From Aliicoccus sp041838435 (GTDB lineage: Bacteria; Bacillota; Bacilli; Staphylococcales; Salinicoccaceae), in the NCBI GenBank assembly GCA_041838435.1, contig JBGYPO010000053.1, positions 1 to 11,270 of the forward strand: DNA of 11,270 nucleotides. The letters are read 5' to 3'. Shown piece after piece: positions 5,349 through 11,270 of the stretch. Position numbers and translations under genes: made by a program. The notes under the pieces are model-generated. The model worked only from the letters and a program-made list of their open reading frames with translations. It was not told the DNA's origin and searched no databases. Numbering within the stretch: position 1 is the stretch's first letter; each line of letters starts with the position of its first letter.

Positions 5349-6033
5349 AATTCGCAGAGATTTTGAAGAGATGCTCAGCTTTGAAAACGTAAGGTGGGAC
5401 GATGTATGGGAAGAGACAGTGGCGACACTATATATGACTGGTTTCTCGACACTGTTCACTTTTATCTTTGGACTTATTCTTGGCGTCATTCTATTCCTGA
5501 GCGGTCGCGCACAAGGTCGCGTCATTTACGTGATTTACACCATCACATCGTTTCTGGTCAACCTATTTCGTGCGATTCCGTTTATCGTATTAATCATTTT
5601 ACTTATTCCGTTTACGGCAGAAATCATGGGCACAATCATGGGCGTGAAAGGTGCACTGCCTGCACTTATCATCAGTGCCGCACCGTTTTATGCACGACTC
5701 GTTGAAATTGCACTTAAGGAAATTGATAAAGGCGTCATTGAAGCCGCACAATCGATGGGCGCAAATATATGGCAGATTATTATTAAAGTCTTAATTCCAG
5801 AATCACTGCCAGCACTTATCTCAGGTATTACCGTCACAGCAATTATGCTCGTCGGTGCAACAGCTATTGCTGGTGTTATCGGTGCAGGCGGGCTTGGTAC
5901 ACTCGCGTACATGGTCGGTCATACACGTGGCCAGCCGGATGTAACATTAGTCGCAACAATTGCAATTCTGATTATCGTTTTTGCAATTCAGCTCGTAGGG
6001 GATTTTACTTCTAAGGCTGTAGATAAGCGGTAG
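5341..6033 (+). CDS. metP: Methionine ABC transporter permease (MetP/MetI)
   Basis: Integral membrane permease of the methionine importer. 230 residues with about five hydrophobic segments (roughly 28-54, 61-90, 105-120, 158-190, 201-220). The EAA loop that docks on MetN is present at 134-160, with E134-A-A and G140. RAIPFIVLI and GVIGAGGLGTLAY are typical of the family. The ATG at 5341 follows GGAGG (5327-5331) by 9 nt. An in-frame TTG at 5332 directly abuts the Shine-Dalgarno sequence and is not used. The start overlaps the metN stop by 8 nt, so translation is probably coupled. The same subunit is called MetI in E. coli. Confidence 0.95.
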   Translation: MDKIRRDFEEMLSFENVRWDDVWEETVATLYMTGFSTLFTFIFGLILGVILFLSGRAQGRVIYVIYTITSFLVNLFRAIPFIVLIILLIPFTAEIMGTIMGVKGALPALIISAAPFYARLVEIALKEIDKGVIEAAQSMGANIWQIIIKVLIPESLPALISGITVTAIMLVGATAIAGVIGAGGLGTLAYMVGHTRGQPDVTLVATIAILIIVFAIQLVGDFTSKAVDKR

Positions 6034-6075
6034 TCATCAATATAAAAACAAATAAATTTATAGGAGAGATTTATC

Positions 6076-6969
6076 ATGAAATTAAATAAACTTACAGGTC
6101 TTACATCACTCGTCGTAGCTTCTATTATTACGTTTTCTGCTTTATCAGGCAGTGTGTCAGCTCAGGATGAAGTCGTTATTAAAATTGGTGCATCACCAGC
6201 ACCACATGCAGAAATTTTAGAAGAAGCCGCTGACATTTTAGCTGAAGAGGGAATTATTCTAGATATTTCAATTATCAATGACTACGTCACACCAAACCGT
6301 TTGTTATATGAAGAGGAACTGGATGCAAATTTCTTCCAGCACATTCCATTTTTAGATATCGAAAATGATACTCATGAATATGATCTTGTGAATCTTGGGC
6401 CTGTACATATCGAACCAATTGCTGTGTACTCGAATGACTATGAATCACTTGAAGACTTACCTGAAGGTGCTACAATTTTAGTATCAAATAACGTTGCAGA
6501 TGAGGGGCGTATTTTATCATTTTTTGTCAATGCAGGACTGCTTGAAATTGATGAATCTGTAGAAGATATCGTCGATGCAACATTTGATGATATAACAGAG
6601 AACCCGAACAACTTTGACATCGATAACAACTCAGCACCGGAATTACTTGTGAACCTGTTTGAATATAATGAAGGTGATGCAGTCATCATCAACTCAAACT
6701 TTGCAATCGATGGTGATTTGAATCCACTTGAAGACTCAATCGCAATTGAAGACGGTGACTCACCTTACGTGAACGTCATTGCAGTCCGTGCAGGTGATGA
6801 AAACCGTGAAGAACTGCTCCGTTTATTAGAAGTGTTGCAGAGTGAAGAAATCCAAAACTTCATTACAGAAACATATGATGGCGCAGTTATTCCGGTAACT
6901 GAATCAGACGATGAAGAGACCGATGAAGAAGAATCTGATGAAGATGCAGAAGAAGAGTCAGACGAATAG
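6076..6969 (+). CDS. metQ: Methionine ABC transporter substrate-binding protein (MetQ/NlpA family), no lipobox cysteine
   Basis: Extracytoplasmic methionine-binding protein of the NlpA/MetQ family, 297 residues. KIGASPAPHAEIL (36-48), NFFQHIPFLD (85-94) and VIINSNFA (203-210) are family landmarks. The signal peptide is residues 1-29. Where a lipobox cysteine is expected, the sequence reads L23-S-G-S26 (codon AGT, 6151-6153), followed by SVSA-QDE, a good signal peptidase I site. The protein therefore appears secreted without a lipid anchor. The last 22 residues (276-297) are extremely acidic, 17 of them Asp or Glu, and lie beyond the normal family end. The start follows AGGAGAG (6062-6068). 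It is the third gene of the S-box operon, 42 nt after metP. Identity is secure. Membrane attachment is the open question. Confidence 0.93.
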   Translation: MKLNKLTGLTSLVVASIITFSALSGSVSAQDEVVIKIGASPAPHAEILEEAADILAEEGIILDISIINDYVTPNRLLYEEELDANFFQHIPFLDIENDTHEYDLVNLGPVHIEPIAVYSNDYESLEDLPEGATILVSNNVADEGRILSFFVNAGLLEIDESVEDIVDATFDDITENPNNFDIDNNSAPELLVNLFEYNEGDAVIINSNFAIDGDLNPLEDSIAIEDGDSPYVNVIAVRAGDENREELLRLLEVLQSEEIQNFITETYDGAVIPVTESDDEETDEEESDEDAEEESDE

Positions 6970-7000
6970 AATTAGTGTGCGTTACTTTACTTAGCAAAAA

Positions 7001-7028
7001 TGATATAATTGTGACAGTAAAGGAGATG
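7001..7028 (+). promoter_or_regulatory. Extended -10 promoter and RBS of the DUF4870 gene
   Basis: TGATATAAT (7001-7009) is a perfect -10 hexamer with an extended TGN. The nearest -35 is TTACTT at 6982-6987 (16-bp spacer, weak), which an extended -10 can tolerate. AAAGGAG just upstream of 7027 serves the ATG at 7034. No terminator follows metQ, so this gene may also be read from the met operon. Confidence 0.6.
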
Positions 7029-7033
7029 TTAAT

Positions 7034-7363
7034 ATGCACGAAGAACAGAGAAGATTTGACGGTACACTCGTTGCAGTTTCTTATATTACAACATTGTTCT
7101 CACTCCTCCTTGTCCCGATTCTCATTTGGGTGTTAAAGCGAGATGAAGGCGGCGAAACAGAGCAGGGTTTACGCGATGTTATGAACTACGGAATTAGTTA
7201 TACAATCTACTTAATTGTTTCAGGACTTCTCACAATTGTGTTAATTGGATTTGTAACGACACCGATTCTAGGACTTATGCTCATTATCTTTTCTATTGTA
7301 GGTGCTGTTAAAGCCGCGCAAGGTGAAAGATGGGTACCACCGTTCACAATAAATATTTTATAA
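7034..7363 (+). CDS. DUF4870 family small membrane protein
   Basis: 109 residues with three hydrophobic segments (about 11-34, 52-74, 77-95) and a short charged N-terminus. The pattern matches DUF4870 (Tic20-like fold): the charged loop KRDEGGETEQGLRDVMNYGISY between helices 1 and 2, then GAVKAAQGERWVPPFTI at the end, where the family usually has an AIKAANGE...YPLTI block. Function is not established for bacterial members. The start is clear from a strong Shine-Dalgarno sequence. It sits between metNPQ and suf, where staphylococci also have small accessory genes, and it is probably not part of the transporter. Confidence 0.82.
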   Translation: MHEEQRRFDGTLVAVSYITTLFSLLLVPILIWVLKRDEGGETEQGLRDVMNYGISYTIYLIVSGLLTIVLIGFVTTPILGLMLIIFSIVGAVKAAQGERWVPPFTINIL

Positions 7364-7409
7364 TATGAATATTTGAACCCGCACGATCACGAATATAATA
7401 TTTAATAAG

Positions 7410-7471
7410 CTCCTGCTGTAGCAGACAGAGAAATAATAAATTTCTCTAATCTACTACAACGGGAGATTTTT
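7410..7471 (+). terminator. Composite hairpin terminator after the DUF4870 gene
   Basis: Outer arms CTCCTGCTGTAG (7410-7421) and CTACAACGGGAG (7454-7465) pair with one mismatch and one G-U. After 5-nt and 6-nt unpaired sides, an inner perfect 8-bp stem AGAGAAAT (7427-7434) / ATTTCTCT (7440-7447) has a 5-nt loop. Five T follow at 7467-7471. It lies 47 nt past the stop. Read as a terminator, though its two-part form is unusual. Confidence 0.65.
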
Positions 7472-7479
7472 ATGTCTTG

Positions 7480-7511
7480 AAAAAAGCAAAATCCAATTGT
7501 AGGATTTTGCT
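7480..7511 (-). terminator. Rho-independent terminator of the Cu/Zn SOD gene
   Basis: Stem GCAAAATCC (7486-7494) / GGATTTTGC (7502-7510), extendable by one A-T pair, with a 7-nt loop. On the minus strand it is followed by T6 (complement of 7480-7485). It starts 16 nt after the stop of the minus-strand gene. Confidence 0.85.
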
Positions 7512-7526
7512 CTGTCCAACTCTATT

Positions 7527-8117
7527 TTAATCCTGTGGTTCTGTAATCACACCGCATGCAATCGGGTCACCTGCGTCGCCCGACGGCTGTGACTCATAAT
7601 CATCTTCACCGGAATGAATGATTAAGGAAGTGCCTTCTTCTGTATGCAATGATGTTTCAACGTCTTCATCCAGAATCGTTACATTTGTAGCCTGTACTTC
7701 TGTTGATACTATGCCGTCTTCATCTACTTCTATGTTCTCAAGATCGCCCGCATGTGGACCGTCTTCATGGTCAAAACCGTGCGATGCATCTGTCGGATTA
7801 AAATGGTCTCCCGCAGATTCAAATGTAGGTGCTTCACAAATACCTGCATTATGAATATGCATGCCATGCATTCCCGGTTCCAGGTTCTCAGCTTCGAGCG
7901 CAATCATCAGTCCATCGTCAGTTTCAGAAAATGTAGCTGTACCTATTTCCTCTTCATTGGTATCATGCATCGTCACAACAATCTCATTTGAAGTTTCCTG
8001 AGTCACCCCTTCATCATTTACGCCTTCATCATTACCATCTCCAGCATCTTCACCGTTGCCGCAGGCAGCAATTACAAAAATTAGCATGAACAATGGAGTA
8101 AAAGTCCATCTCTTCAT
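7527..8117 (-). CDS. sodC: Cu/Zn superoxide dismutase-like lipoprotein (SodC family)
   Basis: 196-residue exported Cu/Zn-SOD family protein. The N-terminal MKRWTFTPLFMLIFVIAAC ends in a lipobox with C19, then an Asp/Gly/Glu-rich linker to about residue 45, so it should be anchored on the outer face of the membrane. By comparison with human SOD1, all metal ligands are present: Cu H87 and H89 (GMHIH), bridging H105 (DHFNP), H168 (LIIH); Zn H113, H122 and D125 (PHAGDL). The disulfide cysteines are C94 and C188. The active-site arginine position (R143 in SOD1, in the R-x-A-C context) reads P185, codon CCG at 7563-7565. That may lower activity or change the substrate. The start follows GGAGGG (complement of 8125-8130). 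The gene has its own promoter and terminator and is flanked by unrelated plus-strand genes. Confidence 0.88.
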   Translation of the reverse strand: MKRWTFTPLFMLIFVIAACGNGEDAGDGNDEGVNDEGVTQETSNEIVVTMHDTNEEEIGTATFSETDDGLMIALEAENLEPGMHGMHIHNAGICEAPTFESAGDHFNPTDASHGFDHEDGPHAGDLENIEVDEDGIVSTEVQATNVTILDEDVETSLHTEEGTSLIIHSGEDDYESQPSGDAGDPIACGVITEPQD

Positions 8118-8186
8118 ATTGTATCCCTCCAGTCGTTTACTGGAATTCTCCCTGTTTAAAATAGTATAAACGGATATTATATTATT

Positions 8187-8215
8187 ATTATCTAAAATTA
8201 TGAATTATAATGCAA
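8187..8215 (-). promoter_or_regulatory. Candidate promoter of the SOD gene
   Basis: On the minus strand TTGCAT (complement of 8210-8215) and GATAAT (complement of 8187-8192) are 17 bp apart, about 70 nt upstream of the ATG. Other TATAAT-like words occur in this AT-rich tract. A 5-bp inverted repeat (CCAGT 8129-8133 / ACTGG 8139-8143) touches the Shine-Dalgarno sequence. Confidence 0.45.
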
Positions 8216-8356
8216 AAACATATCTAAATCAGTGGACAGTAAAAGCTTAAGAGACACCAAATCACCGCATTCAAAAATAATCTACAACTCATGGTGTAAT
8301 TCATACCTAAATAGCCTGTTTTATTATTAATTTAGTCAAAAATAAGGTATGCTATT
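8216..8356. other. AT-rich intergenic stretch between the SOD and suf genes, no gene seen
   Basis: No credible ORF or RNA gene is visible here. The only structure I find is a spaced inverted repeat, CATACCT (8302-8308) / AGGTATG (8345-8351), with 36 nt between the arms, and a possible extended -10, TGC-TATTAA (8350-8358), with TTTAGT (8331-8336) 16 bp before the hexamer. This could be an upstream promoter for suf. Confidence 0.4.
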
Positions 8357-8378
8357 AAGTGTAATAAAAATCACACTT
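8357..8378 (+). promoter_or_regulatory. CRP/FNR-like inverted repeat upstream of sufC
   Basis: A 22-bp interrupted palindrome AAGTGT...ACACTT. Its core, TGTAA-N6-TCACA (8360-8375), differs at one base from the TGTGA-N6-TCACA half-site pair of CRP/FNR-family regulators (ArcR in staphylococci) and is similar in shape to Rex sites. It lies about 75 bp before the sufC start and just upstream of a possible TTGATT (8384-8389) / TATAAA (8405-8410) promoter with a short 15-bp spacer. It could also be a simple 6-bp hairpin with four T after it. Operator function is inference. Confidence 0.4.
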
Positions 8379-8452
8379 TTAGTTTGATTCTTATTTAGAA
8401 TTATTATAAACTATAGTAGTGATTCAGAAAAAATTTGTGGAGGGTATTACTA

Positions 8453-9232
8453 ATGACTTCTGTTTTAGAGATTAAAGATTTACACGTTGAAATAGACGGT
8501 AAACCAATTTTAAAAGGAATCGATCTAACGCTTAAACAAGGTGAGATCCATGCTGTTATGGGTCCTAACGGGACTGGAAAGTCTACGTTAGCACAAGCGA
8601 TTATGGGTCATCCTAGATATGATGTTACACAAGGTGAAGTATTATTAGATGGCGAAAACGTATTGGATATGGAAGTAGATGAGCGCGCTCAAGCGGGTCT
8701 ATTCTTAGGTATGCAATATCCATCTGAAATCTCAGGTGTAACAAACTCTGACTTCTTGCGTTCTGCTATAAATGCACAACGTGAAGAAGGTGACGAAATC
8801 AACTTAATGCAGTTCATTAAGAAATTAGATAAAAACATGAATGATCTTGAAATGGACTTAGATATGTCTACGCGTTATTTAAACGAAGGTTTCTCTGGTG
8901 GAGAAAAGAAACGTAACGAAATTCTTCAATTATTAATGTTAGAACCTAAGTTTGGTATTTTAGATGAGATTGACTCTGGTCTTGACATCGATGCACTTAG
9001 AGTTGTATCTGATGGTATTAACTCAATCCGAGGTGAAAACTTTGGTGCCTTAATTATCACGCACTATCAGCGTTTACTTAACTACATCACACCAGATTAC
9101 GTTCATGTAATTATGAAGGGTAAAGTTGTTAAGTCGGGTGGTAAGGAACTTGCTGAACGTTTAGAAGCTGAAGGTTATGACTGGATTAAAGATGAACTTG
9201 GCATCGAAGACGAAACACTTGTAGAAGAATAA
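8453..9232 (+). CDS. sufC: Fe-S cluster assembly ATPase (SufC)
   Basis: SufC is the soluble ABC-type ATPase of the SufBC2D scaffold, where ATP hydrolysis drives rearrangement of SufB-SufD for Fe-S cluster assembly. 259 residues: Walker A GPNGTGKST (37-45), signature FSGGEKKR (147-154), Walker B and D-loop FGILDEIDSGLD (167-178) and H-loop H204 in IITHYQ. The insert GLFLGMQYPSEI is typical of SufC. The ATG at 8453 follows GGAGGG (8439-8444) by 8 nt. An in-frame TTG at 8435 precedes the Shine-Dalgarno sequence and is rejected. First gene of the suf operon. The sufD start is 15 nt after its stop. Confidence 0.97.
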   Translation: MTSVLEIKDLHVEIDGKPILKGIDLTLKQGEIHAVMGPNGTGKSTLAQAIMGHPRYDVTQGEVLLDGENVLDMEVDERAQAGLFLGMQYPSEISGVTNSDFLRSAINAQREEGDEINLMQFIKKLDKNMNDLEMDLDMSTRYLNEGFSGGEKKRNEILQLLMLEPKFGILDEIDSGLDIDALRVVSDGINSIRGENFGALIITHYQRLLNYITPDYVHVIMKGKVVKSGGKELAERLEAEGYDWIKDELGIEDETLVEE

Positions 9233-9247
9233 GACAGGAGGATACTC

Positions 9248-10564
9248 ATGAAAACTGAAGTAAAAGAATTTAAGTTAGATGGTGAGTCGATCATCAAGCG
9301 TGCAACTGAGCGCGGTGAAGGCGACTTCTTTATTAATAAGAAAAAAGAAGCAATCGATAAATTTGATACTTTAGAAATGCCTAGACCAGATAAGACAAAA
9401 ATAACTGGCTGGGACTTTTTCTCTGTTTCTAAACCTGTAGTTAACGGTGATGTATTTGAAAACTTAGAGAGCTTACCAAATACAGTGAAACAAGTGGTTG
9501 ATTTAGATGTTGTTGAGAACTTATATGTGCAGCATAATAACACGCCTGCATTTTTGAAGGTTTCAGATCAACTCTTAGACCAAGGTGTCATTATCGAGAA
9601 TATTTTTGAAGCAAGCGTTAATCATAAAGAGCTTGTCGAGAAATATTTCATGACTGATGGTGTACGTGTAGACGAGCATAAACTTGCAGCGTATCACGCA
9701 GCAATGTTAAACGGTGGTTTATTTGTATACGTACCTAAAGACGTTATTGTTCCAAACCCAATTCAAATGGTTGTGTTACATGATGATGCAGACGCATCAT
9801 TATTTAACCACGTTTTAATCGTTGCAGAAGCGGGTTCTGAAGTCACATATGTTGAGAACTATGTGTCGACAGTTGAGGAGTCTAAGGAACAGATAAATAT
9901 CGTGTCTGAAGTTATTGCAAAAGATAACGCAAAAGTTACTTACGGTGCAGTTGACTTCTTAGCAGCAGGATTTACAGGTTATGCGAACCGCCGTGGTGTA
10001 GTTGGTAACGATGCTTCAATCGATTGGGCACTTGGCCTGATGAACGATTCAAACGTCATTTATGACAACACAACATATTTAATGGGTGACCGTTCACATT
10101 CAGATTTGAAAATAGTCGTTGTAGGCCGCGGTTCTCAGCGTCAAAACTTCACGACACAAATCATCCATTATGGTAAAGAGTCAGCGGGTCACATCTTAAA
10201 ACACGGTGTGATGAAAGACAGCGCAACAAGTATCTTTAACGGTATTGGTTCAATTAGAAAAGGTGCTTCAGGTGCTGATGCACAACAAGAATCACGTGTG
10301 CTTATGTTAAATGAGCGCGCGCGAGGAGATGCAAACCCAATCTTACTCATCGATGAAGATGATGTAACAGCAGGTCACGCAGCATCTGTAGGACGTGTAG
10401 ATCCACTACAGCTCTTCTATCTAATGAGCCGTGGTATCTCACAAAAAGAAGCAGAGCGATTAGTAATTCATGGATTCTTAGCGCCGGTTGTATCTGCGTT
10501 ACCAATTGAATCTGTGAAAAAACAGCTCACAGAAGTTATTGAACTTAAAGTATTATCTAAATAG
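9248..10564 (+). CDS. sufD: Fe-S cluster assembly scaffold protein (SufD)
   Basis: SufD pairs with SufB and two SufC to form the scaffold on which Fe-S clusters are built. 438 residues, the usual length for Firmicutes. After an N-terminal helical part, residues of roughly 165-385 form the right-handed beta-helix (repeated short strands such as VVGRGSQRQNFTTQIIHYG). They are followed by the conserved LMLNERARGDANPILLIDEDDVTAGHAASVGRVDP core with H377, matching the histidine at the SufB-SufD interface. The C-terminal YLMSRGISQKEAERLVIHGF is diagnostic. AGGAGG (9236-9241) lies 6 nt before the ATG. It sits between sufC and sufS. In the staphylococcal operon sufU and sufB follow sufS, which would lie beyond this window. 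Confidence 0.97.
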   Translation: MKTEVKEFKLDGESIIKRATERGEGDFFINKKKEAIDKFDTLEMPRPDKTKITGWDFFSVSKPVVNGDVFENLESLPNTVKQVVDLDVVENLYVQHNNTPAFLKVSDQLLDQGVIIENIFEASVNHKELVEKYFMTDGVRVDEHKLAAYHAAMLNGGLFVYVPKDVIVPNPIQMVVLHDDADASLFNHVLIVAEAGSEVTYVENYVSTVEESKEQINIVSEVIAKDNAKVTYGAVDFLAAGFTGYANRRGVVGNDASIDWALGLMNDSNVIYDNTTYLMGDRSHSDLKIVVVGRGSQRQNFTTQIIHYGKESAGHILKHGVMKDSATSIFNGIGSIRKGASGADAQQESRVLMLNERARGDANPILLIDEDDVTAGHAASVGRVDPLQLFYLMSRGISQKEAERLVIHGFLAPVVSALPIESVKKQLTEVIELKVLSK

Positions 10565-10584
10565 TTACGAAAGGGAGTGTGTCA

Positions 10585-11270
10585 ATGAGTGTTTATGAAT
10601 ATCGAAAAGATTTCCCGATTCTGGAGCAAGAAGTGAATGGGAATCCGCTCGTTTACTTTGACACGACGGCAACAAGTCAAACCCCTGTACAAGTGATACA
10701 AGCAATGAGTGAATATTATGAGAAATATAACTCGAATGTTCACCGTGGCGTCCATACACTCGGTACTAAAGCGACAGAAGGTTATGAAAATGCACGCATG
10801 AAGGTCAGACAATTTATCAATGCGAAACGCTTTGGTGAAATCGTGTTTACACGCGGTACCACTGCAGCAATAAACTTAGCCGCGCGCAGCTTTGGCGATA
10901 TGGTAGTGGAATCTGGTGATGAAATTGTAGTCACAGAGATGGAACACCATGCAAATTTAGTACCATGGCAAGAACTCGCAAAACGTAAAGGTGCGAAGCT
11001 CGTATTCATACCTCTAGAAGAAAATGGTACGATTCTTCCTGAGAGTGTAGAGCAAGTCATTAATGAAAAGACAAAAATTGTTGCGATTGCGCATGTATCT
11101 AACGTGCTCGGAACAATTAATGATATAAGATCAATTGCTGAAGTTGCACATGCATATGATGCTTACATTGTTGTTGACGGTGCACAAGCGGTTCCACATA
11201 TGAAAGTGGATGTCCAGGATTTGAATGTAGATTTCTATGCATTTAGTGCCCACAAAATGCTTGGTCCAAC
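10585..11270 (+). CDS. sufS: Cysteine desulfurase SufS (3' end missing)
   Basis: PLP-dependent group II cysteine desulfurase, which takes sulfur from L-cysteine and passes it (in Firmicutes via SufU) to the SufBCD scaffold. The 228 visible codons of about 410 run off the window edge. Seen: DFPILEQEVNG (9-19), FDTTATSQTP (25-34), NVHRGVHTL (51-59), TRGTTAAINLAA (89-100), MEHHANLVPWQ (119-129, with the PLP-stacking histidine), D198 and Q201 in VVDGAQAVPH, and the Schiff-base lysine K224 in SAHKMLGP. The catalytic cysteine lies in the missing part. TTA in FDTTATSQ replaces the NAA of most SufS; S. aureus is remembered to have STA here. ATG 10585 follows AAAGGGAG (10570-10577), 20 nt after sufD. 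Confidence 0.96.
   Translation, partial: MSVYEYRKDFPILEQEVNGNPLVYFDTTATSQTPVQVIQAMSEYYEKYNSNVHRGVHTLGTKATEGYENARMKVRQFINAKRFGEIVFTRGTTAAINLAARSFGDMVVESGDEIVVTEMEHHANLVPWQELAKRKGAKLVFIPLEENGTILPESVEQVINEKTKIVAIAHVSNVLGTINDIRSIAEVAHAYDAYIVVDGAQAVPHMKVDVQDLNVDFYAFSAHKMLGP

Noticed and set aside
4594..5525. Minus-strand ORFs opposite metN and metP (4594-4848, 4730-5221, 5283-5525)
   Set aside because: Antisense shadows of strongly conserved genes, with low-complexity Ser/Arg composition and no ribosome binding sites.
6973..6983. Extra copy of the aroD-downstream palindrome (GTGTGCG after metQ)
   Set aside because: Only the 7-nt word occurs, with no CGCACAC partner at the expected distance. Chance match.
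7410..7471. T-box or other known riboswitch
   Set aside because: No T-box GGUGGnACCGCG-type bulge or specifier arrangement is seen, and no plus-strand gene follows. The next gene is convergent.
8435..8452. N-terminal extension of SufC to the TTG at 8435
   Set aside because: It would place the Shine-Dalgarno sequence (8439-8444) inside the gene. ATG 8453 is correctly spaced.
10565..11060. Minus-strand ORFs opposite sufS
   Set aside because: The plus strand carries an uninterrupted SufS frame with all expected motifs to the window end. The reverse frames are shadows.

Overview
The window is a low-to-moderate G+C chromosomal segment from a Gram-positive Firmicute. The proteins and gene order look most like the Staphylococcaceae/Salinicoccaceae (Staphylococcus, Macrococcus, Jeotgalicoccus, Salinicoccus and relatives). 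MetN, MetP, GcvH, SufS and the NorB-like exporter all read close to their remembered Staphylococcus aureus counterparts. The order aroD, thioredoxin, ArsC/Spx-like, gcvH, Toprim, thioredoxin, S-box, metNPQ, DUF4870, sufCDS follows a conserved staphylococcal block. The acidic secreted proteins are not typical of S. aureus and hint at a halotolerant relative. Genus placement is inference.

Layout: (1) 1-1026, the 3' part of a NorB-like 14-TM MFS multidrug exporter. (2) 1095-1838, aroD (type I 3-dehydroquinate dehydratase). (3) 1840-2067, three tandem 52-bp-period palindromic units, then a strong bidirectional terminator. (4) 2076-2900, a divergent pair: a WCPDC thioredoxin on the minus strand and an ArsC/Spx-family protein on the plus strand. 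(5) 2964-3344, gcvH with its own promoter and terminator. (6) 3424-4111, a small Toprim protein overlapping a second thioredoxin-like gene by 50 nt. (7) 4089-6969, a promoter, a SAM-I (S-box) riboswitch with terminator, then metN-metP-metQ for methionine import. (8) 7034-7363, a DUF4870 membrane protein. (9) 7527-8117 on the minus strand, a Cu/Zn superoxide dismutase-like lipoprotein. (10) 8143-8452, an AT-rich intergenic region with a CRP/FNR-like inverted repeat. (11) 8453-11270, sufC-sufD-sufS (cut by the window edge), the start of the SUF Fe-S cluster operon.

Several genes share a sulfur and redox theme: thiol-disulfide proteins, the lipoyl carrier GcvH, SAM-sensing methionine uptake, superoxide defence and cysteine-fed Fe-S assembly.

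Most of the window is well-understood housekeeping sequence, and I do not see a convincing new multi-gene system. The observations most worth a second look are the palindromic tandem array after aroD, the MetQ whose lipobox cysteine reads serine (LSGS) and which carries a very acidic tail, the SOD with all metal ligands but proline at the usual active-site arginine, and the candidate operator upstream of suf.
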